Source of the DNA: Nitrosospira multiformis
GTDB lineage: Bacteria > Pseudomonadota > Gammaproteobacteria > Burkholderiales > Nitrosomonadaceae
DNA length: 64,000 nt
Direction: 5' to 3'
NCBI GenBank assembly: GCA_017306155.1
Contig: JAFKJB010000004.1
Coordinates: forward strand, 1 to 64,000
In this document: positions 9,022 through 18,830 of the stretch, one piece after another
Numbering within the stretch: the first letter of the stretch is position 1
How the letters are laid out: every line of letters starts with the position of its first letter
Notes under the pieces: model-generated
The model's database searches: none
Told to the model about the DNA's origin: nothing
Seen by the model: only the letters and a program-made list of their open reading frames with translations
Program-made: the position numbers and the translations under genes

Positions 9022-9381
9022 TTACGGATAGCTACCATCAAAAGCATTCCTGATCCATTCGATGTCGCTCCCATCATTGCCGGATAACAACACGGCGTCA
9101 AAGCGGCAACAGGGCTCGGTTCTCAGCGAGAGCAGATAATGACGGGCGGCACGCACCACCTTGCGTTGTTTCGATAAAGTGATGCTGGAGCCTGGACCTC
9201 CAAAATTCCGGTTCGATCGCATCCTCACTTCGACAAACACCAGAGTTTCCTCATCGCGCATGATGAGATCGATTTCACCAAAACGGCACCGGTAGTTTCT
9301 CTGTACCAGCACAAGCTTGTGCCTTGCAAGAAACGCTTCCGCGTACCGCTCAGCCTGGTTCCCTTTCGATCGAGAGTTCAT
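9022..9381 (-). CDS. YraN/UPF0102 family endonuclease-like protein
   Basis: A 119-residue protein of the UPF0102 family, which has a restriction-endonuclease-like fold. The core is visible as GNQAERYAEAFLARHKLVLVQRNYRCRFGEIDLIMRDEETLVFVEVRMR: an early Glu, a GEIDLI acidic site and a VEV strand. Then comes SKQRKVVRAARHYLL, also conserved. Biochemical function is not established. It is divergent from rsmI, with 106 bases between the two starts; this arrangement is common in proteobacteria. Confidence 0.9.
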   Translation of the reverse strand: MNSRSKGNQAERYAEAFLARHKLVLVQRNYRCRFGEIDLIMRDEETLVFVEVRMRSNRNFGGPGSSITLSKQRKVVRAARHYLLSLRTEPCCRFDAVLLSGNDGSDIEWIRNAFDGSYP

Positions 9382-9487
9382 TTCTCGTTATCCAACTCAA
9401 TTTTTCAGAGGAATCAAACGGCGGGGATATTTTAAAATCCAGTCACTGGTAATTATCCTCAGAACAGAACCTGCGGGAATCGCTTGC

Positions 9488-10360
9488 ATGGACCAATCTA
9501 AAACGGCTGTAATCCCCGCCACGTTGTACGTCGTCGCCACACCCATAGGCAATCTGCGCGATATCACGTTGAGAGCCCTTGATGTGCTTGCTGCGGTTGA
9601 CGTCATTGCGGCGGAGGACACCCGTACGACAAAGCACCTGCTTACACGCTATGCCATCTCAAAAACGCTATTCGCTCTGCATCGCCACAACGAAAGCGCG
9701 TTGTTTACAAAAATTGCCGGACTTCTTTCGCAAGGCAAAACGGTCGCCATGGTCACCGACGCGGGCACTCCGGCAATCTCGGATCCGGGTGGGCTTATCG
9801 TCAGATTTGTGCGGGAGCAGGGTTTCAAAGTCGTACCGATTCCGGGCCCCAACGCGGCAGTATGCGCCCTGTCCGTTGCCGGCATATCCAATCCGCATTT
9901 TCTGTTTTACGGTTTCCCCCCGACCAGCAAGGGCCCGCGGCTTCGAGCGCTTGCCAACCTGAAGCCGCATCCCTACAGTCTCATATTCTACGAAGCGCCG
10001 CACCGTATTCTCGAGTGTATAGCAGATATGATGGAAGTGTTCGGAAGTGACCGCAGAATTACATTCGCCAGGGAACTGACAAAGATGTTCGAAACCATTC
10101 ATGAGTGTGCCCTGGGGGACGCGCATGCCTGGCTGGAGGCTGATTCCGATCGCCGCAGGGGCGAGTTCGTACTCATTCTGGCGGAGGCCGATCGCCCGAA
10201 AGAAGCCGAGCTGAGCGAACAGGTTCGCCATACACTTCAGCTGCTGATGCATGAATTGCCCCTCAGGCAGGCGGTGAAGCTGGCCGCGGAAATCAGCGGC
10301 GAAAGTAAAAACAGGCTTTATTCACTGGCACTCTCACTCCAGCCCCATCCAGGTTCCTGA
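9488..10360 (+). CDS. rsmI: 16S rRNA (cytidine1402-2'-O)-methyltransferase RsmI
   Basis: RsmI (YraL) uses SAM to methylate the ribose of C1402 in the 30S decoding centre. The 290-residue product begins at ATG 9488; a longer frame upstream would run antisense through yraN. Motifs are LYVVATPIGNLRDITLRALDVL, the AEDTRTTKHLL segment, GTPAISDPGGLIVR and PGPNAAVCALSVAG, followed by FYEAPHRI, all diagnostic of the tetrapyrrole-methylase-like fold. It is divergent from yraN. The C-terminal ISGESKNRLYSLAL segment is also typical. Confidence 0.95.
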   Translation: MDQSKTAVIPATLYVVATPIGNLRDITLRALDVLAAVDVIAAEDTRTTKHLLTRYAISKTLFALHRHNESALFTKIAGLLSQGKTVAMVTDAGTPAISDPGGLIVRFVREQGFKVVPIPGPNAAVCALSVAGISNPHFLFYGFPPTSKGPRLRALANLKPHPYSLIFYEAPHRILECIADMMEVFGSDRRITFARELTKMFETIHECALGDAHAWLEADSDRRRGEFVLILAEADRPKEAELSEQVRHTLQLLMHELPLRQAVKLAAEISGESKNRLYSLALSLQPHPGS

Positions 10361-10429
10361 AAGATCGATAGGGTGAGTTGCCTCCGGTTCCTCAATGGAG
10401 GAGCGCTGGCACAAGGATGAGTCCGCGTT

Positions 10430-10435
10430 TATAAT
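10430..10435 (+). promoter_or_regulatory. Possible -10 element (TATAAT) for the small thioredoxin-fold gene
   Basis: A perfect TATAAT lies 82 bases before the start at 10518. No good -35 is present; CTGGCA at 10406-10411 with an 18-base spacer is the best. Between the -10 and the gene is a small hairpin, CCACC ATCAT GGGTGG. The assignment is by eye only. Confidence 0.35.
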
Positions 10436-10517
10436 GTCGGACTCGCGTGGCCACCATCATGGGTGGTGCGAGAGGGGCAGTTCCCCATCGATATTTATTT
10501 TTTTGGAGAGATCGACT

Positions 10518-10757
10518 ATGAAAACACCTGCTACCTACTATCACGCTGGCTGTCCCGTATGCGTCGAGGCCGAGCATCAGATTGCTGAAGCTCTGGATCC
10601 CGATCGCTACGAGGTTGAACTCGTGCATCTCGGCGAGCAAAAGGACAGGATCCCGGCTGCCGAAGCGGCGGGCGTTAAGTCTGTTCCGGCGCTGGTAATC
10701 AACGGAGCACCTTTCCACATCAACTTTGGCGCTCCCATGTCGGCGTTGAAGTCCTAA
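10518..10757 (+). CDS. Glutaredoxin/thioredoxin-fold small protein
   Basis: A 79-residue protein starting at ATG 10518 behind GGAGAG. YYHAGCPVCVEAEHQIAEAL holds a CXXC redox pair at the N-terminal end of the first helix, and AAGVKSVPALVINGAPFHINFG has the cis-Pro loop of the thioredoxin fold. Size and layout match small glutaredoxin-like proteins. It lacks a signal peptide, so it is cytoplasmic. The partner is unknown. It stands alone, followed by a GC-rich hairpin. Confidence 0.75.
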   Translation: MKTPATYYHAGCPVCVEAEHQIAEALDPDRYEVELVHLGEQKDRIPAAEAAGVKSVPALVINGAPFHINFGAPMSALKS

Positions 10758-10765
10758 CCGATAAA

Positions 10766-10787
10766 AGGGCGGGCATGATGCCCGCCT
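10766..10787 (+). terminator. GC-rich hairpin after the thioredoxin-fold gene
   Basis: GGGCGGGC pairs with GCCCGCCT around an ATGAT loop nine bases after the stop. The stem is strong, but no T run follows on the plus strand, so it may be a Rho-related or 3'-end stabilising structure rather than a full intrinsic terminator. Confidence 0.45.
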
Positions 10788-11079
10788 GCCCTGTAACCAT
10801 CAGTGACCCAGGGAATAATTCCATCATTACCGGTTCTGCCTGATCCGGTTTCGATCCGCTGTACTCACTGCCTCACAACCGACCCGTCAAATAGTCAAAT
10901 AACCGGTCCGCTTCGCACAGCATACCGCTTGGTATCGCACACAAGGATGACGGTAAAGGTAACGGTAACAGGATCCTCACCTCATCGTGCTCCAGGTGGC
11001 TACTCGTGATTGCAAACGCGACAAGCGCTGAATCTCCTCTATACTTCCAGATATTACCAACGGCTCTCAGGAGAAGATC
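10788..11079. other. Intergenic, no gene recognised
   Basis: Together with the hairpin this is about 320 bases without a gene. Short frames exist, but none has a ribosome site or recognisable protein features. ATATTACCAACGGCTCTCAGGAG just before sixA supplies its ribosome site. No repeat or RNA structure was recognised. Confidence 0.4.
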
Positions 11080-11550
11080 ATGGAGCTTATACTATGGCGT
11101 CATGCCGAGGCTGAGGAGGGTATTCCCGATAGCGCGCGCGAACTTACCGATAAAGGGCGAAAACAGGCTGACCTCATGGCTGCCTGGCTCAGGCCCAGGC
11201 TTCCGAAAAATACGCGCATCATCGTCAGTCCAACCCGGCGCACCCAGCAGACGGCTTCCGCGCTCGACAAAGACTTCGAGACAATCGGAGAAATCGGTCC
11301 CGGTGTTTCCCCGAAGGCAGTTCTGAATGCGGCAGGATGGCCCGATGCGAAAGGTGCGGTGCTGGTGGTCGGTCATCAGCCTACGCTCGGGGAAGTTGCC
11401 GCTTTGCTCATGTCAGGCGATCCCGCGCAATGGACCATCCGGAAAGGTTCGATATGGTGGTTCGCCCAGAAAAAAGGGAACCATAACCTCGGGGAGTTAC
11501 TGCTCCAGGCCGTCGTTTCTCCCGGCACGCTGCAGGCAGGAGATCGGTAA
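11080..11550 (+). CDS. sixA: Phosphohistidine phosphatase SixA
   Basis: A 156-residue histidine phosphatase. The catalytic RHG-type motif is WRHAEAEEG (Arg7-His8), followed by LTDKGRKQADLMAAWL, IIVSPTRRTQQTA (second Arg) and VLVVGHQPTLGEVAALL (second His). SixA removes phosphate from His residues of HPt domains or phosphocarriers; in E. coli it acts on the nitrogen PTS. An incomplete PTS is encoded about 28 kb away in this window, so a functional link is possible but not shown. CTCAGGAG is the ribosome site. Confidence 0.9.
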   Translation: MELILWRHAEAEEGIPDSARELTDKGRKQADLMAAWLRPRLPKNTRIIVSPTRRTQQTASALDKDFETIGEIGPGVSPKAVLNAAGWPDAKGAVLVVGHQPTLGEVAALLMSGDPAQWTIRKGSIWWFAQKKGNHNLGELLLQAVVSPGTLQAGDR

Positions 11551-11603
11551 ACGCGTCGATTTTTAAAAATTCTGATGTCCTGCCCGCTACCGGTTCGGCC
11601 TCA

Positions 11604-11888
11604 TCACTTGCGTCGTACCGCTCCGATCGAATTCCAGCGATCCCACGCGCCGTAATGGCTCCTGATCGGGCCAACCGGCAACGCGAGCAGGATCAGCAAT
11701 ACGCCTGCTGTGACGCTGGCTGCCGCCCCCAGTCCGGTATAGCCAGCTAGCAGAAGGGGCGCCGGAATCAGCCAGGCGCCGAATATGATGTTGGCCAAAC
11801 GCAGCAGACGTCCCACTTCGCTCCGAGCCATGATCGAGAAGGTGACAACGAGAACACCGATCAGATGTGATCGCGCCACCTGCGGCAA
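11604..11888 (-). CDS. Small membrane protein, SPW-repeat-like
   Basis: A 94-residue hydrophobic protein with about three helices. IIFGAWLIPAPLLLAGYTG followed by a second hydrophobic run and PIRSHYGAWDRW recalls one SPW-repeat module, where a helix pair ends in an RxxYGxWDR motif. SPW proteins usually have two such repeats, so this may be a half-length member or the end of a larger ancestral protein. The start is uncertain; ATG-like codons are scarce upstream. Function unknown. It is convergent with sixA. Confidence 0.5.
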   Translation of the reverse strand: MPQVARSHLIGVLVVTFSIMARSEVGRLLRLANIIFGAWLIPAPLLLAGYTGLGAAASVTAGVLLILLALPVGPIRSHYGAWDRWNSIGAVRRK

Positions 11889-12152
11889 GACGTCATAAAG
11901 CTGCTTTTGCCATCAGCATGCATAGGTCGTGTAAAATGTGCGCAAAGCTGTTTCCTCTCAATTGCAGTGCGGTGTCACGCCTGCCGGAAAGATAGTAAAT
12001 GCTCGCGTTAAAGGATATCGACTCCTGGCCCCCTTGCTAAAGGCCGAAAGAAGAAGCTCGTGGTTTCGCCAGCCGCGAAGTATTTATCCTTTCTTCCAGT
12101 TGCTTGCTCCAAGACAGGATCCAAGTCAAGGTCTGACTCAACGTTAATCAAC

Positions 12153-14051
12153 ATGACGAATCAACAGATGCCATCGGGACGTCCTCTCGAGCACCAGCCT
12201 CTGGGTCTGCTGTGCCTTGCTGCCCTGGGAGTGGTTTACGGCGATATCGGAACCAGCCCGTTATACGTCATGAAGACGGTTTTCGACCCCATCCACGGAC
12301 TTGCTGTCACCGAGAGCAACGTGATCGGTATCATTTCGCTCATTTTCTGGACGATCATGATCGTGGTGTCGCTCAAATACGTGACGTTGATCCTGAGGGC
12401 AGACAATCACGGTGAAGGCGGGATCATGGCGCTGCTATCGCTGGCCAGCTCATCCGTTAAAGACCGTCCGCGCTTGCACAACGTTCTGTTTCTGATCGGC
12501 GCATTCGGGGCAGCGCTGTTCTTTGGCGACGGCGTTATCACGCCTGCCATTTCGGTATTGAGCGCGGTTGAGGGTCTTGAAGTTGCAACACCGCTGCTTC
12601 AGCCTTACGTGCTACCCATCACCATGGTTGTGCTGATCGCGCTTTTCATGTTGCAGCAGCGAGGAACAGGGGGAATCGGCGCCTTGTTCGGGCCCGTCAT
12701 GGTGATATGGTTCGTCAGCCTCGGACTCGTGGGTTTGATCAATATTGCGGGCGCGCCCCAGATTGTCGCCGCGTTCAACCCCATGCATGCCTTTGCCTTT
12801 TGCATCAGTAATAGCTGGCTGGCATTTATTGCCCTGGGTGCTGTGGTACTGGCAGTGACAGGCGGCGAGGCGCTCTATGCAGACATGGGACACTTCGGGG
12901 CGAGGCCGATCCGGCTGGCCTGGTATGGGGGAGTCCTTCCCGCCCTGACCTTGAATTATCTGGGACAAGGCGCGTTGCTGCTCGCCAATCCATCCGCAAT
13001 TTCCAATCCTTTCTTTTTATTGTTTCCTTCCTGGGCGCTCTATGGCGCGGTAGGGCTCGCAACTGCGGCCACTGTGATTGCTTCGCAATCCGTCATCTCC
13101 GGCGTTTTCTCGGTGACCAGGCAAGCCATTCAGCTGGGCTTTCTGCCGCGCATGCAGATCCGGCACACCTCGGAACGAAAAATCGGGCAGATATACATCC
13201 CGTTTGTCAACTGGACTCTGCTGTCAGTCGTCCTCATGGCAGTCGTTGGATTCGGTTCATCCTCCAACCTTGCGTCGGCATATGGCGTAGCAGTCACAAC
13301 CACAATGGTTATCGAAACTACGCTCACTTTTTTCGTGCTCCGCTATGCCTGGAATTATCCATTCCTCCTGGGCATCCTGGCAACCGCGTTCTTCCTGATG
13401 ATCGACAGCGCGTTCTTCTCCGCCACCATACTGAAAGTTGCCCAGGGGGGCTGGTTCCCGCTCGTAATCGGGTCCGTCATTTTTTTCATCATGATCACCT
13501 GGAGTCGTGGACGACAAATTCTGGTCGAGCACCTGCGTGCCGCCGCCATACCGCTCCAATCCTTCCTCGAATCGCTCATCGCCCATCCCCCCACAAGGGT
13601 CGCCGGTACCTCGGTTTTCTTGACGGCCAATCCTGACGGCGTGCCCCATGCCCTGCTGCATAATCTTGCCCATAACCAGGTCCTGCACGAGCGTGTGGTT
13701 TTTCTCACGGTGGCATATGAGGAAACTCCCTGGGTGCCGGTAGAGCAGCGCATCTCCCTAAAACTTCTGATGGAAAACTGTTACCAGATTACGGTGCGGT
13801 ACGGTTTCAAGGACGAGCCGAACCTGCCGTACGCGCTCGAATTGTGTGAACCGCATGGCCTCGTGTTCGAACCCTTGAGGACCTCCTACTTCCTGAGCCG
13901 CGAGATCGTGGTGCCCAGTCCGGGTGCCGGCATGTCCCTGTGGCGTGAACGCCTCTTTGCGGCAATGGTGCGCAATGCCAGCAATGCCGCCGAATACTTC
14001 AAGCTGCCGGCAAACCGGGTGCTCGAACTGGGAGCGAGAGTGGAGATTTAG
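12153..14051 (+). CDS. kup: Low-affinity potassium transporter Kup
   Basis: KUP/HAK/KT proton-potassium symporter of the inner membrane with 12 helices and a cytoplasmic C-terminal domain, 632 residues. Hallmarks are LGVVYGDIGTSPLYVMKTVFD, DNHGEGGIMALLSLA, FFGDGVITPAISVLSAVEGLEV and GGEALYADMGHFG. ATG 12153 places the first motif at the usual distance from the N-terminus, although no good ribosome site is seen. A strong terminator follows at 14112. No neighbour suggests a special role. Confidence 0.96.
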   Translation: MTNQQMPSGRPLEHQPLGLLCLAALGVVYGDIGTSPLYVMKTVFDPIHGLAVTESNVIGIISLIFWTIMIVVSLKYVTLILRADNHGEGGIMALLSLASSSVKDRPRLHNVLFLIGAFGAALFFGDGVITPAISVLSAVEGLEVATPLLQPYVLPITMVVLIALFMLQQRGTGGIGALFGPVMVIWFVSLGLVGLINIAGAPQIVAAFNPMHAFAFCISNSWLAFIALGAVVLAVTGGEALYADMGHFGARPIRLAWYGGVLPALTLNYLGQGALLLANPSAISNPFFLLFPSWALYGAVGLATAATVIASQSVISGVFSVTRQAIQLGFLPRMQIRHTSERKIGQIYIPFVNWTLLSVVLMAVVGFGSSSNLASAYGVAVTTTMVIETTLTFFVLRYAWNYPFLLGILATAFFLMIDSAFFSATILKVAQGGWFPLVIGSVIFFIMITWSRGRQILVEHLRAAAIPLQSFLESLIAHPPTRVAGTSVFLTANPDGVPHALLHNLAHNQVLHERVVFLTVAYEETPWVPVEQRISLKLLMENCYQITVRYGFKDEPNLPYALELCEPHGLVFEPLRTSYFLSREIVVPSPGAGMSLWRERLFAAMVRNASNAAEYFKLPANRVLELGARVEI

Positions 14052-14111
14052 AGGTACTGCTCTTCCCTGCGGGGTTACCTTCACCTCGAGCGAGGTAACT
14101 GCCGCTTCCTC

Positions 14112-14136
14112 AAAACCCGCTTCGGCGGGTTTTTTG
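14112..14136 (+). terminator. Intrinsic terminator after kup
   Basis: AAAACCCGC, loop TTCG, GCGGGTTTTTT: a short perfect GC stem with a stable UUCG tetraloop and a run of T. This is a textbook factor-independent terminator about 60 bases after the kup stop. Confidence 0.9.
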
Positions 14137-14304
14137 GGGATTTTTGTTTAGCCGCTCGACATTTCTAACAAATTGACTGGCCGCGCAAAACATAAAGCTT
14201 GGCATTTTTAATATCCCTTATCTATTTATCCATAAAACCCGATGCCGGTTAGATTGCCAGCTTGAGGAATTTCAGCGTGATCATTGAAGTATCAGCCTTG
14301 AGCG

Positions 14305-17300
14305 ATGGATACAGAAATCCACAAAACCCATATCCCTGGCGGCCCTGCGCTCTCCCAACGGGCTATCGCCACCCTCACCTTTGTTATTTTCATGTCGCTT
14401 ACCCTGATGAGTTGGTCTGTCGTGCAGGATCTAGGGGAACGACATGAAAATATTCGATTCGACAAGGTGCTAGCAGAAGCTACCCGTAAGATAGAGCATC
14501 ACTTTTCAGGGTATGAGCAGGTGTTGAAAGGCGGACTTGGCCATCTGCTTGCCTCCCCCTCTGTTTCGCGGAACGAATGGCGTACATACGTGAATGCGCT
14601 CCGGATAAATGATCGATATCCAGGCATTCACGGTATCGGTTTTGCCAAACATATCCCATCGTCACGGCTTGCCGCTCATATTGAAGAAGTCCGTGCGGAA
14701 GGCTTTCCATCCTATAAGGTCTGGCCTGGAACCCTGCGGCAAGAGTACACGTCGATCATATATCTCGAACCCTTTACGGGATCGAATCTGCGTGCATTTG
14801 GATATGACATGTTTTCAAATGCTGTACGGCGCGCCGCCATGTCGCACGCACGCGATACTGGAGAAGCCGCCCTTACCGGCAAGGTGGAGCTCGTACAGGA
14901 AACCGGTGAAGATTTCCAGGCAGGTGTCCTTATGTATCTCCCCTACTATGAAGCTGCAAATCTGCCGAAAACGGTGGAAGAAAGGCGCGCGTCACTGGGT
15001 GGCTACGTGTATGCCCCCTTCAGAATGGATGACTTCGTACACGCCACCCTTCGGAGGGAGCTTGATATCCTCGATTTGAGAATTTTCGACGGGGAGGCAA
15101 TGACAGAAGATTTTCTGCTTTTCGACAGTGTAAAACATCGATCTGAGCCGTCGCCCGTACCTAAATTTAAGCGCGTCATACCTGTATCTTTATATGGTCG
15201 AACATGGGCGATCGAAGCTTCCTCCCGTCCCGCATTTGAAAAGGCAATAAAAAATTACGAGGCGCTTCTCGTTCTGCTGGGCGGAATCGTGGTCAGTATG
15301 TTGACCGCCATGGTTTCCTTTGTCCTTTCGGGGAACAAAGAGAAGGCGGCGGCACTGGGACGTGTAAATAAAAAACTGCTGCTGGCCATGGAGGAGCAGA
15401 AGGCAACAACACGCGCGCTTTCAAATGCGAAGCTTCGCACGGAGAGGATTCTGGAAAGTATTACCGATGCATTTTATACCCTGGACCGGGAATGGCGTTT
15501 CACCTATGTGAATAAGGAAGCGGAGGATCTGCTACAGCGTAATCGCGAGGACCTTCTGGGCAGGGTGATCTGGGAAGAATTCAAGGAGGCAGCCGGAACA
15601 ACCTTCGGTCGCGAATACCACCGGGCGCTCATGGAAAACAGGACAGTCACGTTTGAGGAATTCTACGTTCCACTGGATGGATGGTTCGAAGTACACGCTT
15701 ATCCGTCCGAAGAAGGCTTGACTGTTTATTTTCGTGATATTACCGAACGCAAGGAGTCTGAGCAGGCGCGGCAGGAAGCCCATGCCCGCATCCGCCAACA
15801 AGCATCTCTGCTCGACAAGGCGACAGATGCAATCATTGTGCACGGCATCGATCATCGTATTCAGTTCTGGAACCAGGGTGCGGAGCGGCTCTATGGATGG
15901 ACGTCCATAGAGGTGATGGGAAGAGCGGCTGACATGCTCTATGACAATGTTGTCGCTTTTGATGAAGCAAACCGGTCGCTGCTCAGTGCTGGCGAATGGA
16001 GGGGAGAACTGGTGCAGCGACGCAAGGATCAGAGCACATTCATTGTGGAAGCACATTGGACGCTGGTCAGAAATGACGATGGAGAGCCTCAGTCTGTCTT
16101 TGCGATCAATACAGATATTACCCAGCGCAAGAGCGCCGAGAATGAAATCCGTCACCTCGCCTTCTATGATTCCTTGACGGGCTTACCCAACAGGCGGCTC
16201 TTGCTGGATCGCCTCCGGCATGCGTTAGCTGTCAGTTCCCGCAGCTGCCGCATGGGCGCGTTACTGTTTATCGACCTCGATAACTTTAAGCTGCTGAATG
16301 ATACGCTCGGGCATGACATAGGCGATCTGCTGCTTCGGCAGGTTGCGTCGCGCCTGTCCTCTTGCCTGCGCGAAAGCGATACAGTTGCGCGCCTGGGCGG
16401 CGATGAATTTGTGGTGTTATTGATGAGTGACTTTAGCGAAGATCATGATGAGGCTCTCGCCTGGATAAGCGACATTTGCGAAAGGATATGCGGTGCCTTC
16501 GCTCAGTCATTCAATCTTGATCCCTACACACATCACATTACGCCGAGCATCGGTATAGCACTGTTTAACGATCAGTCCCAAACGACAAGCGAACTGCTGA
16601 AGCGGGCGGATCTCGCAATGTATCAGGCGAAGGCATCCGGCCGCAATGCCGTGCGTTTTTTCGATCCGGACATGCAGGCGGAAATGAATGCGCGAGCGAC
16701 TCTGGAGTCGGAGTTATACAAAAGCTGGGAGAGAAACGAGATCATTCTCCATTATCAGCTGCAGGTGGATAGCCGCGGGATTATCGGTGCTGAAGCATTG
16801 GTGCGATGGCAGCACCCGCGTCGGGGTCTTTTGCCCCCGTCCGAATTTATACCGGTGGCGGAGGAAACCGGCCTGATTCTTCCCCTGGGCGAACGGGTGC
16901 TGGAAACCGCATGCAGGCAACTGGCAAACTGGGCATTTCAGCCGGAGACAGCACAGCTCAATCTCTCGGTGAATGTCAGTTCTCGCCAGTTTTGCCAGCC
17001 CGGTTTTGTCGGGCAAGTAATTTCAATCCTCGGCCGTACCGGCGCCAATCCACAAAGACTCAAGCTTGAGCTTACCGAAAGTATCCTGCTCCATGACATG
17101 GATGATGCGATCGCAAAAATGATGGCACTCAAAGCGAGGGGCGTGGGCTTCGCCCTGGATGACTTTGGCATCGGTTATTCTTCACTCTCCTATCTGAAAC
17201 GTCTGCCGCTGGATTGGGTAAAAATTGATCGGTCATTTGTGAGAGACATGCTGACCGACAATAACGACGCAACGATCATCCGCGCGATTCTGCTCCTTGC

Positions 17301-17469
17301 AAAAAGCATGGGACTGGCGGTAATTGCCGAGGGAGTGGAAACCGGAGCACAAAAAGATTTTCTTGCCAGCCACGGTTGTACTGCTTACCAGGGTTATCTG
17401 TTCAGCCGGCCTCTGCCGCTGGATCAGTTTGAGCGGTTTGTGCAGCCGACTGAAATACAGGCTGTATGA
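14305..17469 (+). CDS. CHASE-PAS-PAS-GGDEF-EAL sensor, c-di-GMP turnover
   Basis: A 1054-residue membrane sensor. Order: N-terminal helix (about 17-38); periplasmic CHASE domain (about 60-250, with INDRYPGIHGIGFA); second helix near 325-345; a short coiled region; PAS domains near 385-490 and 505-620; GGDEF at about 625-785 with an intact RLGGDEFVV; EAL at about 805-1045 with AEALVRW, NLSVNVSSRQF, KLELTES, LDDFGIGYSSLSYL and AEGVET. Both catalytic sets look intact, so it may make and degrade c-di-GMP. No obvious I-site (RXXD) is seen before GGDEF. It is a single gene 122 bases before sbcD. The ligand is unknown. Confidence 0.93.
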   Translation: MDTEIHKTHIPGGPALSQRAIATLTFVIFMSLTLMSWSVVQDLGERHENIRFDKVLAEATRKIEHHFSGYEQVLKGGLGHLLASPSVSRNEWRTYVNALRINDRYPGIHGIGFAKHIPSSRLAAHIEEVRAEGFPSYKVWPGTLRQEYTSIIYLEPFTGSNLRAFGYDMFSNAVRRAAMSHARDTGEAALTGKVELVQETGEDFQAGVLMYLPYYEAANLPKTVEERRASLGGYVYAPFRMDDFVHATLRRELDILDLRIFDGEAMTEDFLLFDSVKHRSEPSPVPKFKRVIPVSLYGRTWAIEASSRPAFEKAIKNYEALLVLLGGIVVSMLTAMVSFVLSGNKEKAAALGRVNKKLLLAMEEQKATTRALSNAKLRTERILESITDAFYTLDREWRFTYVNKEAEDLLQRNREDLLGRVIWEEFKEAAGTTFGREYHRALMENRTVTFEEFYVPLDGWFEVHAYPSEEGLTVYFRDITERKESEQARQEAHARIRQQASLLDKATDAIIVHGIDHRIQFWNQGAERLYGWTSIEVMGRAADMLYDNVVAFDEANRSLLSAGEWRGELVQRRKDQSTFIVEAHWTLVRNDDGEPQSVFAINTDITQRKSAENEIRHLAFYDSLTGLPNRRLLLDRLRHALAVSSRSCRMGALLFIDLDNFKLLNDTLGHDIGDLLLRQVASRLSSCLRESDTVARLGGDEFVVLLMSDFSEDHDEALAWISDICERICGAFAQSFNLDPYTHHITPSIGIALFNDQSQTTSELLKRADLAMYQAKASGRNAVRFFDPDMQAEMNARATLESELYKSWERNEIILHYQLQVDSRGIIGAEALVRWQHPRRGLLPPSEFIPVAEETGLILPLGERVLETACRQLANWAFQPETAQLNLSVNVSSRQFCQPGFVGQVISILGRTGANPQRLKLELTESILLHDMDDAIAKMMALKARGVGFALDDFGIGYSSLSYLKRLPLDWVKIDRSFVRDMLTDNNDATIIRAILLLAKSMGLAVIAEGVETGAQKDFLASHGCTAYQGYLFSRPLPLDQFERFVQPTEIQAV

Positions 17470-17591
17470 GTTGGAATCCGGGGGCCGGTGAGTCAGTTTC
17501 TATCCCTCTGTCTCCGAGTGATATTAAAACCGCAGAAACTGGCGCAAGGGATACATGAAATGCTTCATCTCTGTGACGGCTGGATAACACC

Positions 17592-18821
17592 ATGAAACTC
17601 CTCCATACATCCGACTGGCACATTGGCCGGACCTTATATGGCAGAAAGCGGTACGAGGAATTCGAGGCATTCCTGGCCTGGTTGTCAGATACGATTCAGA
17701 GGAACGAAATCGATGTCCTCCTGGTAGCCGGTGATATCTTTGATACCACCGCTCCAAGCAATCGTGCCCAGGAGCTCTATTACCGTTTCCTCTGGAAGGT
17801 AGCCGCTTCATCCTGTCGCCACGTGATCATCGTCGCGGGTAACCATGATTCCCCTTCATTTCTCAATGCACCCAGGGAGTTGCTCAAAGCCCTGGATGTG
17901 CATGTGACCGGCAGCGCGTCCGAATCCCTTGAGGATGAGGTGCTGGTGCTCCGAAATGAGCAAGATGTGCCTGAACTGATTGTCTGCGTTGTGCCGTATC
18001 TGCGTGACAAAGACATCCGCGTGGCGGAAGCCGGTGAGAGTGTCGAAGACAAGGAACGGAAGCTGCTCGTCGGCATTCGCAATCACTACGCTGCCATAGC
18101 CGTCCTGGCCGAAAGGAAGCGCACGGAGCTTGGAGTCGATATTCCCATCATTGCCACGGGCCACCTTTTCGCCGCTGGAGGGCAAACTGTCGAGGGTGAC
18201 GGCGTGCGGGACCTTTATGTCGGCTCCCTGGCCCATGTGAGCGCCGGGATTTTTCCTGCATCCTTCAACTACCTGGCGCTTGGTCACCTCCATGTCCCGC
18301 AGAAGGTGAACGGTTCAGAAACCATACGATACAGCGGCTCTCCCCTACCCATGGGGTTCGGGGAGGCTAAACAACAGAAGAGTATTTGCCAGGTTGAATT
18401 CCACAGTATTGCGGCCTCTGTTCAATTGGTCGATGTGCCTGTGTTTCAGAAGCTCGAACGTATCAAGGGAGACTGGGGCAGTATCTCAGCCCGGATCCGT
18501 GAACTGTCGGCAGCCGGTTCGCAAGCCTGGCTCGAAGTCATCTACGAAGGTGAAGAAGTAATCGGCGATCTGCGCGAGCGTCTGGACATCGCCATTACCG
18601 GCACTCAAATGGAAATTCTGCGAGTGCGGAACACCCCTATTATCGATCGTGTCCTTGGAAAAATCCATGAAGAAGAAACACTGGACGATCTCAGTGTGAA
18701 CGACGTATTCGAGCGATGCCTGACCGTACATGAAGTGCCTGAAGACCAGCGGCCAGAGTTACTTCGTGCCTATCGGGAAGCGCTTTCGTCTCTCTATGAA
18801 GACGACATGCAAGCGGAGTAG
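17592..18821 (+). CDS. sbcD: Nuclease SbcCD subunit D (Mre11 family)
   Basis: The 409-residue nuclease subunit of SbcCD, which opens hairpin and protein-blocked DNA ends. Metallophosphoesterase motifs are LHTSDWHIGRTL, VLLVAGDIFDTTAPSN, IVAGNHDSPSFL, IATGHLFAAGG and YLALGHLHVPQKV, giving the complete two-metal site. The C-terminal capping region is present. It lies 9 bases before sbcC, the usual operon. Confidence 0.96.
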   Translation: MKLLHTSDWHIGRTLYGRKRYEEFEAFLAWLSDTIQRNEIDVLLVAGDIFDTTAPSNRAQELYYRFLWKVAASSCRHVIIVAGNHDSPSFLNAPRELLKALDVHVTGSASESLEDEVLVLRNEQDVPELIVCVVPYLRDKDIRVAEAGESVEDKERKLLVGIRNHYAAIAVLAERKRTELGVDIPIIATGHLFAAGGQTVEGDGVRDLYVGSLAHVSAGIFPASFNYLALGHLHVPQKVNGSETIRYSGSPLPMGFGEAKQQKSICQVEFHSIAASVQLVDVPVFQKLERIKGDWGSISARIRELSAAGSQAWLEVIYEGEEVIGDLRERLDIAITGTQMEILRVRNTPIIDRVLGKIHEEETLDDLSVNDVFERCLTVHEVPEDQRPELLRAYREALSSLYEDDMQAE

Positions 18822-18830
18822 AGACTGTCG

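Noticed and set aside
10803-11009. A 68-codon frame between the thioredoxin-fold gene and sixA
   Set aside because: No ribosome site and no recognisable protein character.
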